Position numbers and translations under genes: made by a program. Shown one piece after another: positions 40,883-50,739 of a stretch of DNA of 64,000 bases. The stretch is taken from NCBI GenBank assembly GCA_020975725.1, contig QXJR01000004.1, positions 434,001 through 498,000 of the forward strand. Direction: 5' to 3'. The notes under the pieces were generated by a model. It searched no databases. It was not told the origin of the DNA and was given only the letters and a program-made list of their open reading frames with translations. The DNA comes from Picocystis sp. L7. Its lineage: Eukaryota > Chlorophyta > Picocystophyceae > Picocystales > Picocystaceae. How positions within the stretch are numbered: position 1 is the stretch's first letter; every line of letters starts with the position of its first letter.

Positions 40883-41947
40883 ATGGACGAGAAAGCAAGG
40901 ATACGAGAACTGGTGGAGAAAATCACCAGCCGAACCAAGGACGAATTGGAGCGGGAGAAGTTGCTGGTGCTCAAGCGACTGGTCAAGAAGTCGGACGAGA
41001 ATGTCGAAGGAACCTACCAAGCCTTGCTCGTTAGATTGAGGATGAAGAACTGTCGAAACAGGTCCCTTTCCCTTGAAGTGATGGACGAATTCTTCTGCCG
41101 ATCGAAAGTGTTTCGCCGGCTCGTCGTGGACAACCTGGATGAAATCATGGCTTTGTCCATTGGACATCTTCCGGAGCAACCCCTGCCCAAGCCTATTGAA
41201 GAGGCCAGACGTCTCCAACTGCTGGCGTTCCACACGATTCACAAGTGGAACGAAACGTTCGGCACTTTGTATAGGGAGCTTTCCCTCGCGGCAGACTTCT
41301 TGAACATGCATCCAGAGTACCACCAAATGTACGAGGTGGTCACACCTGGTTTGCGTGAAGCTAATGAACAACAGGAAAGGGAGAAGGCGTGGGACCTGCA
41401 GCAGTTTCATCAACTGGCTGATGATTTCGAAAACAACACGGCAGACATGAGATTGGTCCTGCGTCAGATTCACAACTGCTTTGAGATGATGGAGACAAAA
41501 GATCGCTTCGAACTAGCATTGCAGGGAACCAGGGATGCCAACCCAGGGATCGAGGTAGATGCGGATGGGAATGAATGGGAAGAAGTGGAAGCAACTCAAG
41601 GGAATTGCAACCGCAACGTAGATAGAGTGCCTGCAGGCGCAGCTTTCGAAGCAATCGAAATCAGCCTGGAGAACGAGGAGACAGGACTCGGGAAAGATTC
41701 AGATGTCTACGCATCTCTACAGGAGTGGAAGACATTTGCAGAACGGAAGCTTCTTCCACGAATCCAGAACTGGGTGGGCATCCTCACGCGGGTTCAGGAG
41801 TACGGGGAAGACACACATGTTCTGAGAAGGCACATTCAAGAATACGAGTCTCTCCTCAAAAGTGCGCTCTTGCGAATCGCACGAGCACGGGTGGACACTG
41901 CACGTGGCGAACCGTCAAAGAAGAGGGCCAGGACCGACCCGGTGTGA
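40883..41947 (+). CDS. UVSSA: UVSSA-like protein (VHS-like N-terminal domain)
   Basis: 354 aa from the ATG at 40883. UVSSA brings USP7 and TFIIH to RNA polymerase II stalled at DNA damage. The helical N-terminal domain reads RELVEKITSRTKDELEREKL, then RNRSLSLEVMDEFFCRSKVF and LQLLAFHTIHKWNETFG, matching the VHS-like domain of UVSSA. The middle is coiled and acidic, and a KKRAR basic tail may be a nuclear signal. Human UVSSA is 709 aa and has a DUF2043 domain that I do not see here, so this is a short form. Its stop is only 40 bp from that of TIC21. Confidence 0.75.
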   Translation: MDEKARIRELVEKITSRTKDELEREKLLVLKRLVKKSDENVEGTYQALLVRLRMKNCRNRSLSLEVMDEFFCRSKVFRRLVVDNLDEIMALSIGHLPEQPLPKPIEEARRLQLLAFHTIHKWNETFGTLYRELSLAADFLNMHPEYHQMYEVVTPGLREANEQQEREKAWDLQQFHQLADDFENNTADMRLVLRQIHNCFEMMETKDRFELALQGTRDANPGIEVDADGNEWEEVEATQGNCNRNVDRVPAGAAFEAIEISLENEETGLGKDSDVYASLQEWKTFAERKLLPRIQNWVGILTRVQEYGEDTHVLRRHIQEYESLLKSALLRIARARVDTARGEPSKKRARTDPV

Positions 41948-41987
41948 TTTAAATTGTTTTTTTGAAGCTCGTCTTTGCCCCATGCGT

Positions 41988-42743
41988 TCATACAGCAGCG
42001 GGCTTGGCCACATCTCTCAAGAGCCAAAGCGACAGCAGGAGGCCAACGATATGGCAGGACAGCGAGTTTGCGCATGCTTGAACGAGGAAGACATCCAGTG
42101 CCATTACGGGGTTATACATCTTATTTGTCCCCATCCCCAGAAACGGGTTGACCGTAGCACTTGTCAGAGTTTTTGCCACAAGAAGTCCGACCGTGGATTG
42201 CAGGCCCAGGATTCCGGACAGGAGCCCTGCGCAGTTGATGGTGATCCCAGTGGCTAGGTTGCGCACGACCTGTGCCCTTGCGGGAGCTTCGCTGATCTGG
42301 AACGCTCCTTTCCTCAGCCTCCTGGAGATTCTCGTGTATCCAAACGACCAGAACATGCTAAAGAAGCCGGCCAGGATGCCGAAGAGGGTGAGGTACAGTC
42401 CCGGACCCGCCGAGGTCTGGGACGTCGTGGTGAAGGCCACGGAGAAGACCAGGATCACGGCCGAGACGACGCTGAGCACCAGTTGGGACCAGAATCCGAA
42501 GTATCCGAGTTTCCTGAACTGTTTGGACGCGTGTGCCATTTTTTTCTGCGCCGCGTCGAGGGTGTTTTTCCCGGACGTCGGTTCTCCGCCGGTCCCTTCC
42601 TTCTTCGCCGACGCGACCGCGAGGGCGTTCCTCCCGTCTCGTTTTCCGACCTTACTTTTCCTCCACCTTCCCACCACGTTCCTTCGGTTCCTGCATCCCG
42701 AGATCCCGCACGTGTTCGCGACGGCGGTCGCGACGAAGGCCAT
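41988..42743 (-). CDS. TIC21: TIC21/PIC1/CIA5, chloroplast inner-envelope protein (DUF3611)
   Basis: 251 aa from the ATG at 42743. The family sits in the plastid inner envelope and has been assigned both to protein import and to iron uptake. A basic transit peptide (MAFVATAVANTCGISGC...) runs to about residue 55. Four membrane segments follow: FGFWSQLVLSVVSAVILVF, LYLTLFGILAGFFSMFWSF, one around INCAGLLSGILGLQSTVGLL and one around LSCHIVGLLLSLWLL. GYTRISRRLRKG between segments 2 and 3 is typical. The open frame continues far upstream on the minus strand but through promoter and repeats. Confidence 0.9.
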   Translation of the reverse strand: MAFVATAVANTCGISGCRNRRNVVGRWRKSKVGKRDGRNALAVASAKKEGTGGEPTSGKNTLDAAQKKMAHASKQFRKLGYFGFWSQLVLSVVSAVILVFSVAFTTTSQTSAGPGLYLTLFGILAGFFSMFWSFGYTRISRRLRKGAFQISEAPARAQVVRNLATGITINCAGLLSGILGLQSTVGLLVAKTLTSATVNPFLGMGTNKMYNPVMALDVFLVQACANSLSCHIVGLLLSLWLLRDVAKPAAV

Positions 42744-42879
42744 CGCCACGCCTGGTTCGACCGACAGAGGTCTCTCGTCTCCTCGCCTCTCCCCTCCCCC
42801 TGGACCCTCCAAAGACCGCAAAGACCGTCGGTCCACAGTTGGGGGGATGGGGGGGACCCCACTCCTCCCCCCCCCCATG

Positions 42880-42903
42880 CAGCAGCAGCAGCAGCAGCAG
42901 CAG
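42880..42903 (+). repeat. (CAG)8 triplet repeat
   Basis: Eight perfect CAG triplets (CTG on the TIC21 strand) lie 137 bp upstream of the TIC21 start codon, probably outside its coding region. Confidence 0.95.
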
Positions 42904-42964
42904 GTCGGGGGAGGCCTTCCTGTCCGTTCACACCCACCCAGAGATCCCCCCCACACACCGGGAT

Positions 42965-43100
42965 GGAGGGGGCATTGCTTGAGAGAGAAGGAGGGGGCAT
43001 CGAGAGGGAGGGCATCGAGAGAGGAGGAGGGAGAGAGGGCATTGAGAGAGGGAGGGAGAGAGGGCATTGAGTGAGAGGGGGCATTGAGAGAGAGGGGGAT
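42965..43100 (+). repeat. Purine-rich minisatellite, unit GGGCATTGAGAGAG
   Basis: About six imperfect copies of GGGCATTGAGAGA, with variants GGGCATCGAGAGG and GGGCATTGAGTGAG, are separated by GGAGGGAGAGA spacers. The strand is almost pure purine apart from the CATT/CATC in each unit. Confidence 0.85.
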
Positions 43101-43429
43101 GGAGAGACGTGGGTGTGGAGGTTTTTGGGTTTCGTGTTCGTGGTGCAGGTTCGGCCAAGCCAAAAGGACGTGCACACGAACGCGAAAAGGAGGAAGGTCG
43201 TCCTCGCAGGACCGCCGTGGATGGGAAAGGGAGGAAGGGAGGATCAGAAGAGGTGCACGTGCACGTGCGAGGGGCAGGAATTCCAAAGGGAAAGAACCAC
43301 GGACGGTCCAGGGAACCGAACACGAAGCGTAGCACGAGCGGAAGAAAAAAGAACATGCCCTGCGCCTGAATTGGACCTCTGGGATCGAAATCCACGCGTT
43401 GGAAGGCGAAACAAGCAAGCAGAAACACC

Positions 43430-45987
43430 ATGGATGCGCCGCGACCAGAAGGAAGGAAAGAAACCGAAAGCAACCGACAGGAACGTGGTTGGAGAGCACC
43501 CGCCAGTGCGCCAGAAGCACTGGCCGCACTGCGAGGAGAAACATCGGCCTTCTTCTCGACGAACACGTGCTCCCTAGATGAAACGACGACCTCGGGAATC
43601 TCCCGAACGGTGCGCAGAGGATCTTCGGTGCGTGAACGAACCAAGAAGAAGGGAAACGAAAAGCGCCTCGAGATCCGCGGAAAGAAGTCGCTGACTGATG
43701 AAATCGACGCTTCGTCCTGCAGACGCTGAGGTGCTCGACGGAAGGGCTTGTGCGAACGTTCGCCACGTGCAACCCCGCGTACACCTATTCCAGCAGCTTC
43801 AACCCGCGACGAGTCCTCTCCAAACCGGCCGAACCGGTGGGCAACAACGGATTCGACAATGAAAACGCGGATCTCATCCTGTCCGTGGGGATGAACTTGT
43901 GCTCTCCACAGGGTTACTCGTACAGGATCGTTGATCTCCTCGGACAAGGCACTTTTGGACAAGTGGTCAAGTGCGTACGTGAAGACAATGGAGACGTGGT
44001 TGCTGTAAAGGTGGTGAAGAACCTGCCAGCCTATTTCCATCAGGCTAGAGTAGAGGTGGGCATCCTACAAATGCTCAATGCACGGTGCGAAAGCGACAAG
44101 AACCACATCGTGAAGCTACTGGACTATTTTGTTTTCGAAAAACACCTGTGTATGAGCTTTGAGCTGCTGGGGATCAATCTGTACGAGCTGATACGCCACA
44201 ACCACTACAAAGGACTTTCGATCAACCTTCTTCGACTCTTTGTGCGTCAGATCTTGGTGGCATTGATGGTACTCAGAGAGGCAAACGTCGTGCATTGCGA
44301 TGTGAAGCCCGAGAACATTCTGCTGAAGAGCCTCAACTCGGGAGAGCTGAAGCTCATCGACTATGGATCTGCATGCTTCCACAATCGCACAGTGTACTCC
44401 TACATTCAGAGCAGGTTCTACCGGTGCCCTGAAGTGATGTTGGGACACCCTTATGGAATGGAGATAGATATGTGGTCTCTTGGCTGCGTAGCAGCAGAGC
44501 TCTTCTTCGGGCTACCATTGTTTCCGGGTACTTCAGAGTATGACATGATACTTAGGATTACACAGATGCTCGGACCAATGCCAGATGGTTTTCTGGAACG
44601 CTGTTCCAAGTTGGATAGGTACTTCAAGTACAACAACCATGTCGAGGCAAGCAAGCAGACACCGAAGAGGTATCTCTTGATCAGCGAAACAGAATTTGAA
44701 CAGAGGCACAACACAAAGTATTTGCCTGGAAAGAGATACTTTAAGCAAGCGACGCTCCGAGAAATTGTCATGAACTATCCTTCCAGAAAGGGGTTGTCAG
44801 CCGAAGAATTGGAGCATGAGAAAATTCACCGAGAATGTTTTTTGGACTTTCTACTGGGAGTTCTACGTGTTGACCCAGAGGCGCGTTGGACACCCCGGCA
44901 AGCAGCCTCACACCCATTCATCACTGGGCAGAAGTATGCAGGTCCTTACATCCCTGTTCCTGAATCCAGACCAGCGCCGTATTCCATTCCACAGGCCATC
45001 GGGGTTCCTGGTGTACAAACGAACGGCATGGCGCCTCTTGGGGGGAGTGCCATCCACACCTTTGCATCCCATTTGCTTGGAGTGTCACCCATAGGAAATT
45101 ATGGGCACACTGCGCCCAACATTGGTTTGCAATACGCAAGTGATCCGCTGGGTATGGCCAACCATGCGTTTTTGATGGCCGCCACACAGCACCAGTTGCA
45201 TGCACAGGCTGGCTTCAACGCCAAACCCCTTCAGGCATTTCCAGGACAGCTTACTGGTGCTTCTGATTTTCAGCATATGGCGGGCACTTCGATGCCAGGC
45301 GGGGGAGCTTTCCTTGGTGGGAATCCCCATGGACTAATGACGGGCGGGGATAACCAGTTCATGCACTCTGGGAGTGCTTCTGTACCTATCAGAAGAGAGG
45401 TGAGCGTACCAAGTGGCCTTGCTAGTATGCACAGTCCGAATTTTCCTCAGCAGAGCTATGGCAGTCCCCCAGGTGGTGGACCAGGATCGCCGCATATGCA
45501 AGCAACAATGACGGCATCTGCGGCGATCGCTACCACGGGTGCGCCCGGCCAATCACACATCAAACCCCATGGGCCCCCGAGCCCAAGGAGGCGCGCTGCT
45601 AGGTTGGCAGATGCATCTTCATTCCCATATCCGCACGTTCCATCCAGGTTGAGTGTGGGCAGTGGTGGCGGAGGTGGCGGTATGCTTGCAGCTGAAGCTG
45701 AGAGATCCGATACTCCACCAACATCCTCAACTGACTGGAACCCGATGTTCACAGAAGAAGCTTTCTTGGACCAGCATAGCCCTCCAGGGAAAATTTCGGG
45801 TGGTTCTCAAACACGGACAATGTCAGGAAGTAGCAGTCATGGATCTTACTTGGATACATGCGGTTCGGGCTTCACTTATGGAGTGAATGCAAGAAATCAG
45901 GCAGAATGTTTAGGCTATCATCCTGGAGACTTTGATTCCTTACAACCTTCCGACCGGCAAAAGAGGGACAAACATCCAAGGCGTTAA
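43430..45987 (+). CDS. YAK1: YAK1-type DYRK protein kinase
   Basis: 820 aa from exons 43430-43627 and 43723-45987. YAK1 is a growth-restraining kinase downstream of TOR. The spliced N-terminus leads into EGLVRTFATCNPAYTY and FNPRRVLSKP, a YAK1 hallmark. The kinase domain (about 137-470) has GQGTFGQV, AVKVVKN, HCDVKPEN and the autophosphorylated YSYIQSRFYR loop. The DFG motif reads DYG (LIDYGSAC). The C-terminal 350 residues are rich in Gly, Pro, Ser, His and Met. The donor chosen is gtgcgtga at 43628 and the acceptor ctgcag at 43722; a donor at 43603 with an acceptor at 43730 also keeps frame, so the N-terminal joint is less sure than the rest. Confidence 0.88.
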
Positions 45988-48523
45988 AACCATCCTACTG
46001 TTCGTTTTGTGGGTCTGAAGCAAGAAAAATAAATGTTGCGAGATCTTGATGTACCAAGGTATTCTTCTTTTACAAGCAAATGGTGTTTCCCTAGTGCTAG
46101 AACTAGATTGTCATGATGTCCTACACGTGGTTGCCATTTGCAAAGGTGGCCAAGCAACAATGCCCTTGACTTTTTTCCCATCTGTATCTAGAAATGTTCC
46201 AGCGTGCAAGCTCTCACGTATCATTACGACCCTACGCAACGCATTTTCCATGTTGGTGGGGCAATGGTGAGAATCAACCATGTTCGAAGAAAGTGATCGT
46301 AGTTTTCCTCATGGCATATGTGTTGACTTGTATCACACCACGAGGCAGCTCTTTCAATGCTCACGAATGGGATAGCATTGCAAATTTGTTCCGTGTTCCG
46401 TTGTATGCTTCAAACTACCCATCATGAAATCGAATGAGTTGAAGGTTGCAAAACCTATTTGGTCGGAAACCTTTGGGCCCCTTGCCACTAGCAAAACTTA
46501 CCTTGTTTTGGTGTTTGTTTTCCTAGCAGGTCTTCCAATCGCCCTGATTGGGGAGTCGCTCTACCTTCAACATCATTACCACAAGCCCGATTTAAGCCAT
46601 CGCCAAACCGTTTCGAGTGCTTGTGCACGCTGATTGGATTTCTTTGTGACGTTGTTGCTGTACCTATGGGTCGTTGAGTTACTTGTATCGTCTATAGCTC
46701 CCGAGCATTGCAATGGCACATGCAACACGCCAAAAATGTAAAGCGTCATCACAGTGGAAAATGAATCGCGCAATTCAATGCACGAACCTCTTTCATAATG
46801 CGGGTCGGTTCACATTGGTGAGGACAGCAATGGGAAGGGGTAAAGCATTGCAACAATTCCTTAGCGAGCGAGAGCTTACAACTTACTTGGATGGTTCTAG
46901 CCCACGCGTATGTATGATCGCAACCATGTGTACCTAGCAAATCTAACTCCATAGAGTTGGTGTGCGCCCTTGCAAATGCGAATCATACTCATACTCTACG
47001 ATGAAACAACCGTGCACGGCTTCCAATCAACGTAAACATGGTCAGTTTGCATTTCCCTTGCTCGTCCGTTCTATTCTCAATTGCAAAACTCCCCCATCCA
47101 ATGGACCATGCCCTCCTCATGTGCTAGTACCCTCACGAACTAGCCTCCCCTCACGGTGTGTCTTGATGAGCGGGTGGATTCACACTGGAAGCAATCGAGT
47201 TTTGACCCTCAACCAACATCCTTAGGTTCGAACATTTCAAGCCGGAAGTCCTATCACACTCAAGGTCCCAATTGAAGCAAGGAGGAGCATGGAGAAGGAA
47301 GGGTCCCGAAGCTCTCCAATCCCACCCAACGTTGGTTAAACATCGCGACTCTTTCTCAGTCGGCGTGATCAAGAAGAACCAGAAAACAATGGACGTCGCT
47401 AGGCGTGTGGGGTAGGAAATGGTTGGTTATGAGAGAAAGTGAAGACAAGTCGTCCGCGTCGAGTGACCGAATTGAAGCAAGATTGTGTCACATCGTTCAA
47501 TGCACGAGCATACTTCTATATCGAGCGTTTGAACCAAGCATTTCACGCTTGACGTTCCTCACGTACCACATCACACTGGATTGGATCCAACTTTGTTTGT
47601 GAGGACGAACAGTTGTCCATCGCGCCTTTTCAATTGAGGTGTACCCGTGGACACGAGGCCGGCTCTACCTGTACCTCTCTTCTACTGCGGCGATTGTCGC
47701 TTCGCGTTGTACTCGAGAGCCTACCAGATGAAATGTGGGTGGTGGGATGCATGTGTAGTTCAAACCTTCGTTGGTCCATGCCCCTCCCCCATCTGTCCAC
47801 GTGGGATCGAGGGTTTCCACCTCAGATCCTCTTACGAATATCCCGATCCGTAGGGATCCCACTCGAAGAGGAACACGTGACTCATCCGAGGGACCGAAGG
47901 GGTGCCAGGGGAGCGACGTCGATCGAACCGATCCCGCAGAGGACGTTCGCTTCCACCTTTGCTCCTCTGCGCACCATGGCCCCAGCACCGGGGCGAATCG
48001 TCCTCGACAGGCATCGTATCCCAAAGGGGGACCGTCTCGACCGGTGTATCCTTTCTTCTTTCCGATTCGGAACAGGTTGCGTCGAGGATCTTCCTTCCAA
48101 TCGTCCCTGGGTCCTTGGATCGGGATGACGGAGTCAGACCACGCCGCATCGCGGTTTCGTGCGCGCCAACACACGTGCTTGAAAAGGAAGAGAGAAGGAC
48201 CGTTTCGGATCCGAAAGGGACCTCCAGGTGGTGCCAGGCGTCTGGTGTGGAGGTCGAGGTGGAGCGCCAAAGAGGCAACTGGACCCGTCGAAGGAGGCGC
48301 CGGTGGCCGTCTTTGGGAAGAGGGCTTCGTCTCTTCCTCGTACCAAAGGCTTGCGTCGACTCGCACAAACACGTTGGAGGTAGAGTAGACACGTGTAGAG
48401 CAGCACCGTGGCAGGCAGACGATCGACGCATCCAGCCCTTTGAGGACGCGCGTCGTAAGTTATCGCGACATCCGGTCCTCTGAAGGCGGGACGTCGCACG
48501 AAGCTCTTGTGGATTGCTGTGGA
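45988..48523. other. Long gap after YAK1
   Basis: About 2.5 kb. From 46030 to 47600 the sequence is AT-richer with only short frames and no family resemblance. From about 47750 it becomes GC-rich, with GGATCC near 47824, 47865 and 48207 and CCGAAAGGGACC near 48212, the promoter style. A strong donor (gtaagt) at 48455 may open an intron in the 5' leader of the next gene. Confidence 0.35.
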
Positions 48524-48937
48524 ATGACGGAGCACGCGCACGGAACTGTGCGATCGAGGATGGGACAGCTGTCCGACAGTTCAGCAGTGGCCGCTCCATA
48601 CCCGAACAGCACTTCGAAACCGTCCGCGTTGGTACGCAAGAGCTCCTTTCGCAGGATTGCCGAAGGGACGAAGAGCGGATCGGAGAACGACGTAGGAGTG
48701 GAAATCATGCAGATCATGTCGCAACACGAAGAGGAGACCGGCACACCTTTAGGATGCTCACCACCGGTGCGTTCCCTCAATCCAGTCACGAGAGACAGGA
48801 GGTTTGGCAATCGCTTCCATGTTGTGGAAAAGACGGTTTCCAGGGCTGCCATGGAAGCTGGCCTGGAAGGCGACGCACTCGTCCAGTCCATCTTCCCTCC
48901 GGCCTTCCATCAACGCGAGCTGTCTAGGAGTAAATGA
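48524..48937 (+). CDS. Small uncharacterised protein
   Basis: 137 aa from the ATG at 48524. I do not recognise it. The N-terminal half is Ser-rich and has a basic, phosphosite-like stretch (ALVRKSSFRRIAEGTKS). The middle contains EIMQIMSQHEEETG and then SPPVRSLNPVTRDRRFG, which faintly recalls the NPVTRD/NPLVHD motif of some short plant proteins. No membrane segment or targeting peptide is evident. A gtaagt donor at 48455, 69 bp upstream, suggests a leader intron or an additional upstream coding exon. Support is the promoter-like DNA before it and the position between real genes. Confidence 0.45.
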   Translation: MTEHAHGTVRSRMGQLSDSSAVAAPYPNSTSKPSALVRKSSFRRIAEGTKSGSENDVGVEIMQIMSQHEEETGTPLGCSPPVRSLNPVTRDRRFGNRFHVVEKTVSRAAMEAGLEGDALVQSIFPPAFHQRELSRSK

Positions 48938-49421
48938 AGGACTTGGACAACCGTCGGGCGTTTCTCAAGGGCCTCGTACAGACAGCATGTGCAGTATTTG
49001 TTGTATTATTCTTTGTACAGTATTGTTATCCACAAGGCGCCGTGTTACCATGAGTTTGCCTGGAGTGTTCGATACTCACGATCTGGCAGCGTGCTTTTGT
49101 AAATCACTTGCCACCAAGACAGAGCGGTGTCGATCCCTCTCTCCCTCCTCCTTCTCTCTTGCTCGATCCTCCTTCCATCCACAACCAGACGCTCCATCCT
49201 TCCCAAGTTGGATCTTGCTGTGGGTGGTGGTGCTTTGCATTTCCATTTCCCAGTCCATTCCGGATCCATCGCGCTCCAAACGCCGTCGAGGTCCACTCCG
49301 ACGTCCATCGATCCGGAAGAGACGCTCGTCAACGTCGCTTCGAACACGAAGGTCCCACGTTCGAGGGTCGGAAGGACGAGGAAGCGAAGCAGGAAGGGCA
49401 GGAGTTCGCGCGAAACGCGCC
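48938..49421. other. Intergenic before THOC5
   Basis: About 480 bp with no gene seen. The THOC5 frame is open through it but encodes a Ser/Arg-rich non-conserved stretch, so I treat it as 3' UTR and promoter. GGATCC occurs near 49264. Confidence 0.35.
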
Positions 49422-50630
49422 ATGAGACCGTCGGCGGAGACGAAGGTGGAACTGGACGAGGAACTCCGACGGCTGGAAGAGAGGCTTGCCGCACTCGAAG
49501 AGGCGTGCACGAAGCTGGAAGGATGCGAGAGCGAGGAAGAGAAGAACAAGGCCGCGTTGGACGGACGGCTGGCCCTCGTCGATCTGCGTGGGATCCACAG
49601 GAACGTCCTTCGCGGCACGAAGGACCAACAGGACCAGGCACAAGAAGCCATCCTGGCGGCCGACCGTGCGCACAGAGTCCTTCATGCCGCCAACTACGAG
49701 AAGGAATTCATCCAAAGCAAGCTCAACGCAGCGAAAGAAAAGTTAGGCCGTCGATTCGAAGCGGACCTGGGTCTCCTGCCGCTGGAGACGTTTCGAACAG
49801 AAGCACCTGAGGAGCTACAACGAAACACAGAGACCCAACACAGGCTGCTGATTGCACGGGTGAAGTTTGAAGAATCCAAGAGGAAGGACCTGGCGCTCCA
49901 GAAAGACGCTCAATTGCAAAAGAAACTGGAGAAAGAAAAACGGGTGGCCGAAAAGCGGAAGATGCTAGAGAGCCTGTACGGCGAAGCAAAGATTCTCAAG
50001 CGACAAACCACGCCTCTTTGGGACAAGCTCATGCTGAAAAGGCCGCCAGCAAGTGGGCCTGCGGCCCTCCTTCCAAAACCCTTGTACGTTCTTCACTCAA
50101 GGATCAAACATTTTTTTGAGAAAAACAAGCACTCTGTGCTTTTGGAGGTTTCTGAAGGTTTCGTCCAGGAAGCGCCAGCGCAAGCAGCATCCGTGTCTAG
50201 GATGGACACCTCAGGTCCAGGAGCTAATCATCGCGAGGGAGAAAGCATGGAGGTGGAGGAAGAAACTATGACAATGTCCTGCAGGCGGGCTGCGGAGCCA
50301 GACCGACATCCAAGCGTCATGCTCCACATCCTCCACGGCGATACCAAGGAAAAGTTGGTGTCCCTCACTTTCGATTACCATCGGAATATCAATGCTGTAA
50401 TTGCAAGGTGCTTGTATCCATCCGGTAGTACAGTCCTAGATGATGTCATGCCGGCTCCTGGGAACATGGAAGAGGAGGAAGGAACCCTGCAAGAGTACAA
50501 AGTCCACAGGTGGGTGCAATACCTTGCTGGCTTGGAAGCGGCAGGCGTTGGAGATGAGACAGAATGGCTCAGTACAGAACACATCATGCAACAATTGCTT
50601 GAACACGCATCGGAAGCACCACGGGTCTAG
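49422..50630 (+). CDS. THOC5: THOC5, THO/TREX mRNA-export subunit
   Basis: 402 aa from the ATG at 49422. THOC5 is part of the THO core that couples transcription to mRNA packaging. The N-terminal coiled coil (ELRRLEERLAALEEACTKLE) and YEKEFIQSKLNAA... with DLGLLPLETFRTEAP are family features. Lys/Glu-rich helices (KKLEKEKRVAEKRKMLESLY) and PLYVLHSRIKHFFEK follow. Human THOC5 is 683 aa and has an extra C-terminal region that is mostly missing here, so this is a compact form. Converges with VPS4 (109 bp). Confidence 0.85.
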   Translation: MRPSAETKVELDEELRRLEERLAALEEACTKLEGCESEEEKNKAALDGRLALVDLRGIHRNVLRGTKDQQDQAQEAILAADRAHRVLHAANYEKEFIQSKLNAAKEKLGRRFEADLGLLPLETFRTEAPEELQRNTETQHRLLIARVKFEESKRKDLALQKDAQLQKKLEKEKRVAEKRKMLESLYGEAKILKRQTTPLWDKLMLKRPPASGPAALLPKPLYVLHSRIKHFFEKNKHSVLLEVSEGFVQEAPAQAASVSRMDTSGPGANHREGESMEVEEETMTMSCRRAAEPDRHPSVMLHILHGDTKEKLVSLTFDYHRNINAVIARCLYPSGSTVLDDVMPAPGNMEEEEGTLQEYKVHRWVQYLAGLEAAGVGDETEWLSTEHIMQQLLEHASEAPRV

Positions 50631-50739
50631 ATGGACAGCCCCGGGTCCACGTGAGGACACCTCACAAAGAAATTAAAGAAATAATCTGCACCAAAGGTCA
50701 ATTACTGGCCAAAGATGAATGTGTTGTGGCTGCTGCAAT

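Larger units (their letters stand above)
42744..43429. promoter_or_regulatory. Divergent promoter of TIC21 and YAK1
   Basis: About 690 bp between start codons. It contains AGACCGCAAAGACCG at 42813-42827, 70 bp upstream of the TIC21 ATG. It also contains a C/G-rich stretch with C and G runs, eight CAG triplets and a purine-rich minisatellite, listed separately. Confidence 0.5.

Noticed and set aside
41988-43784. Extension of the TIC21 frame to about 598 codons upstream
   Set aside because: The extra part reads through the C/G runs, CAG repeat and minisatellite and into YAK1's first exon on the other strand; TIC21 has a normal transit peptide start at 42743.
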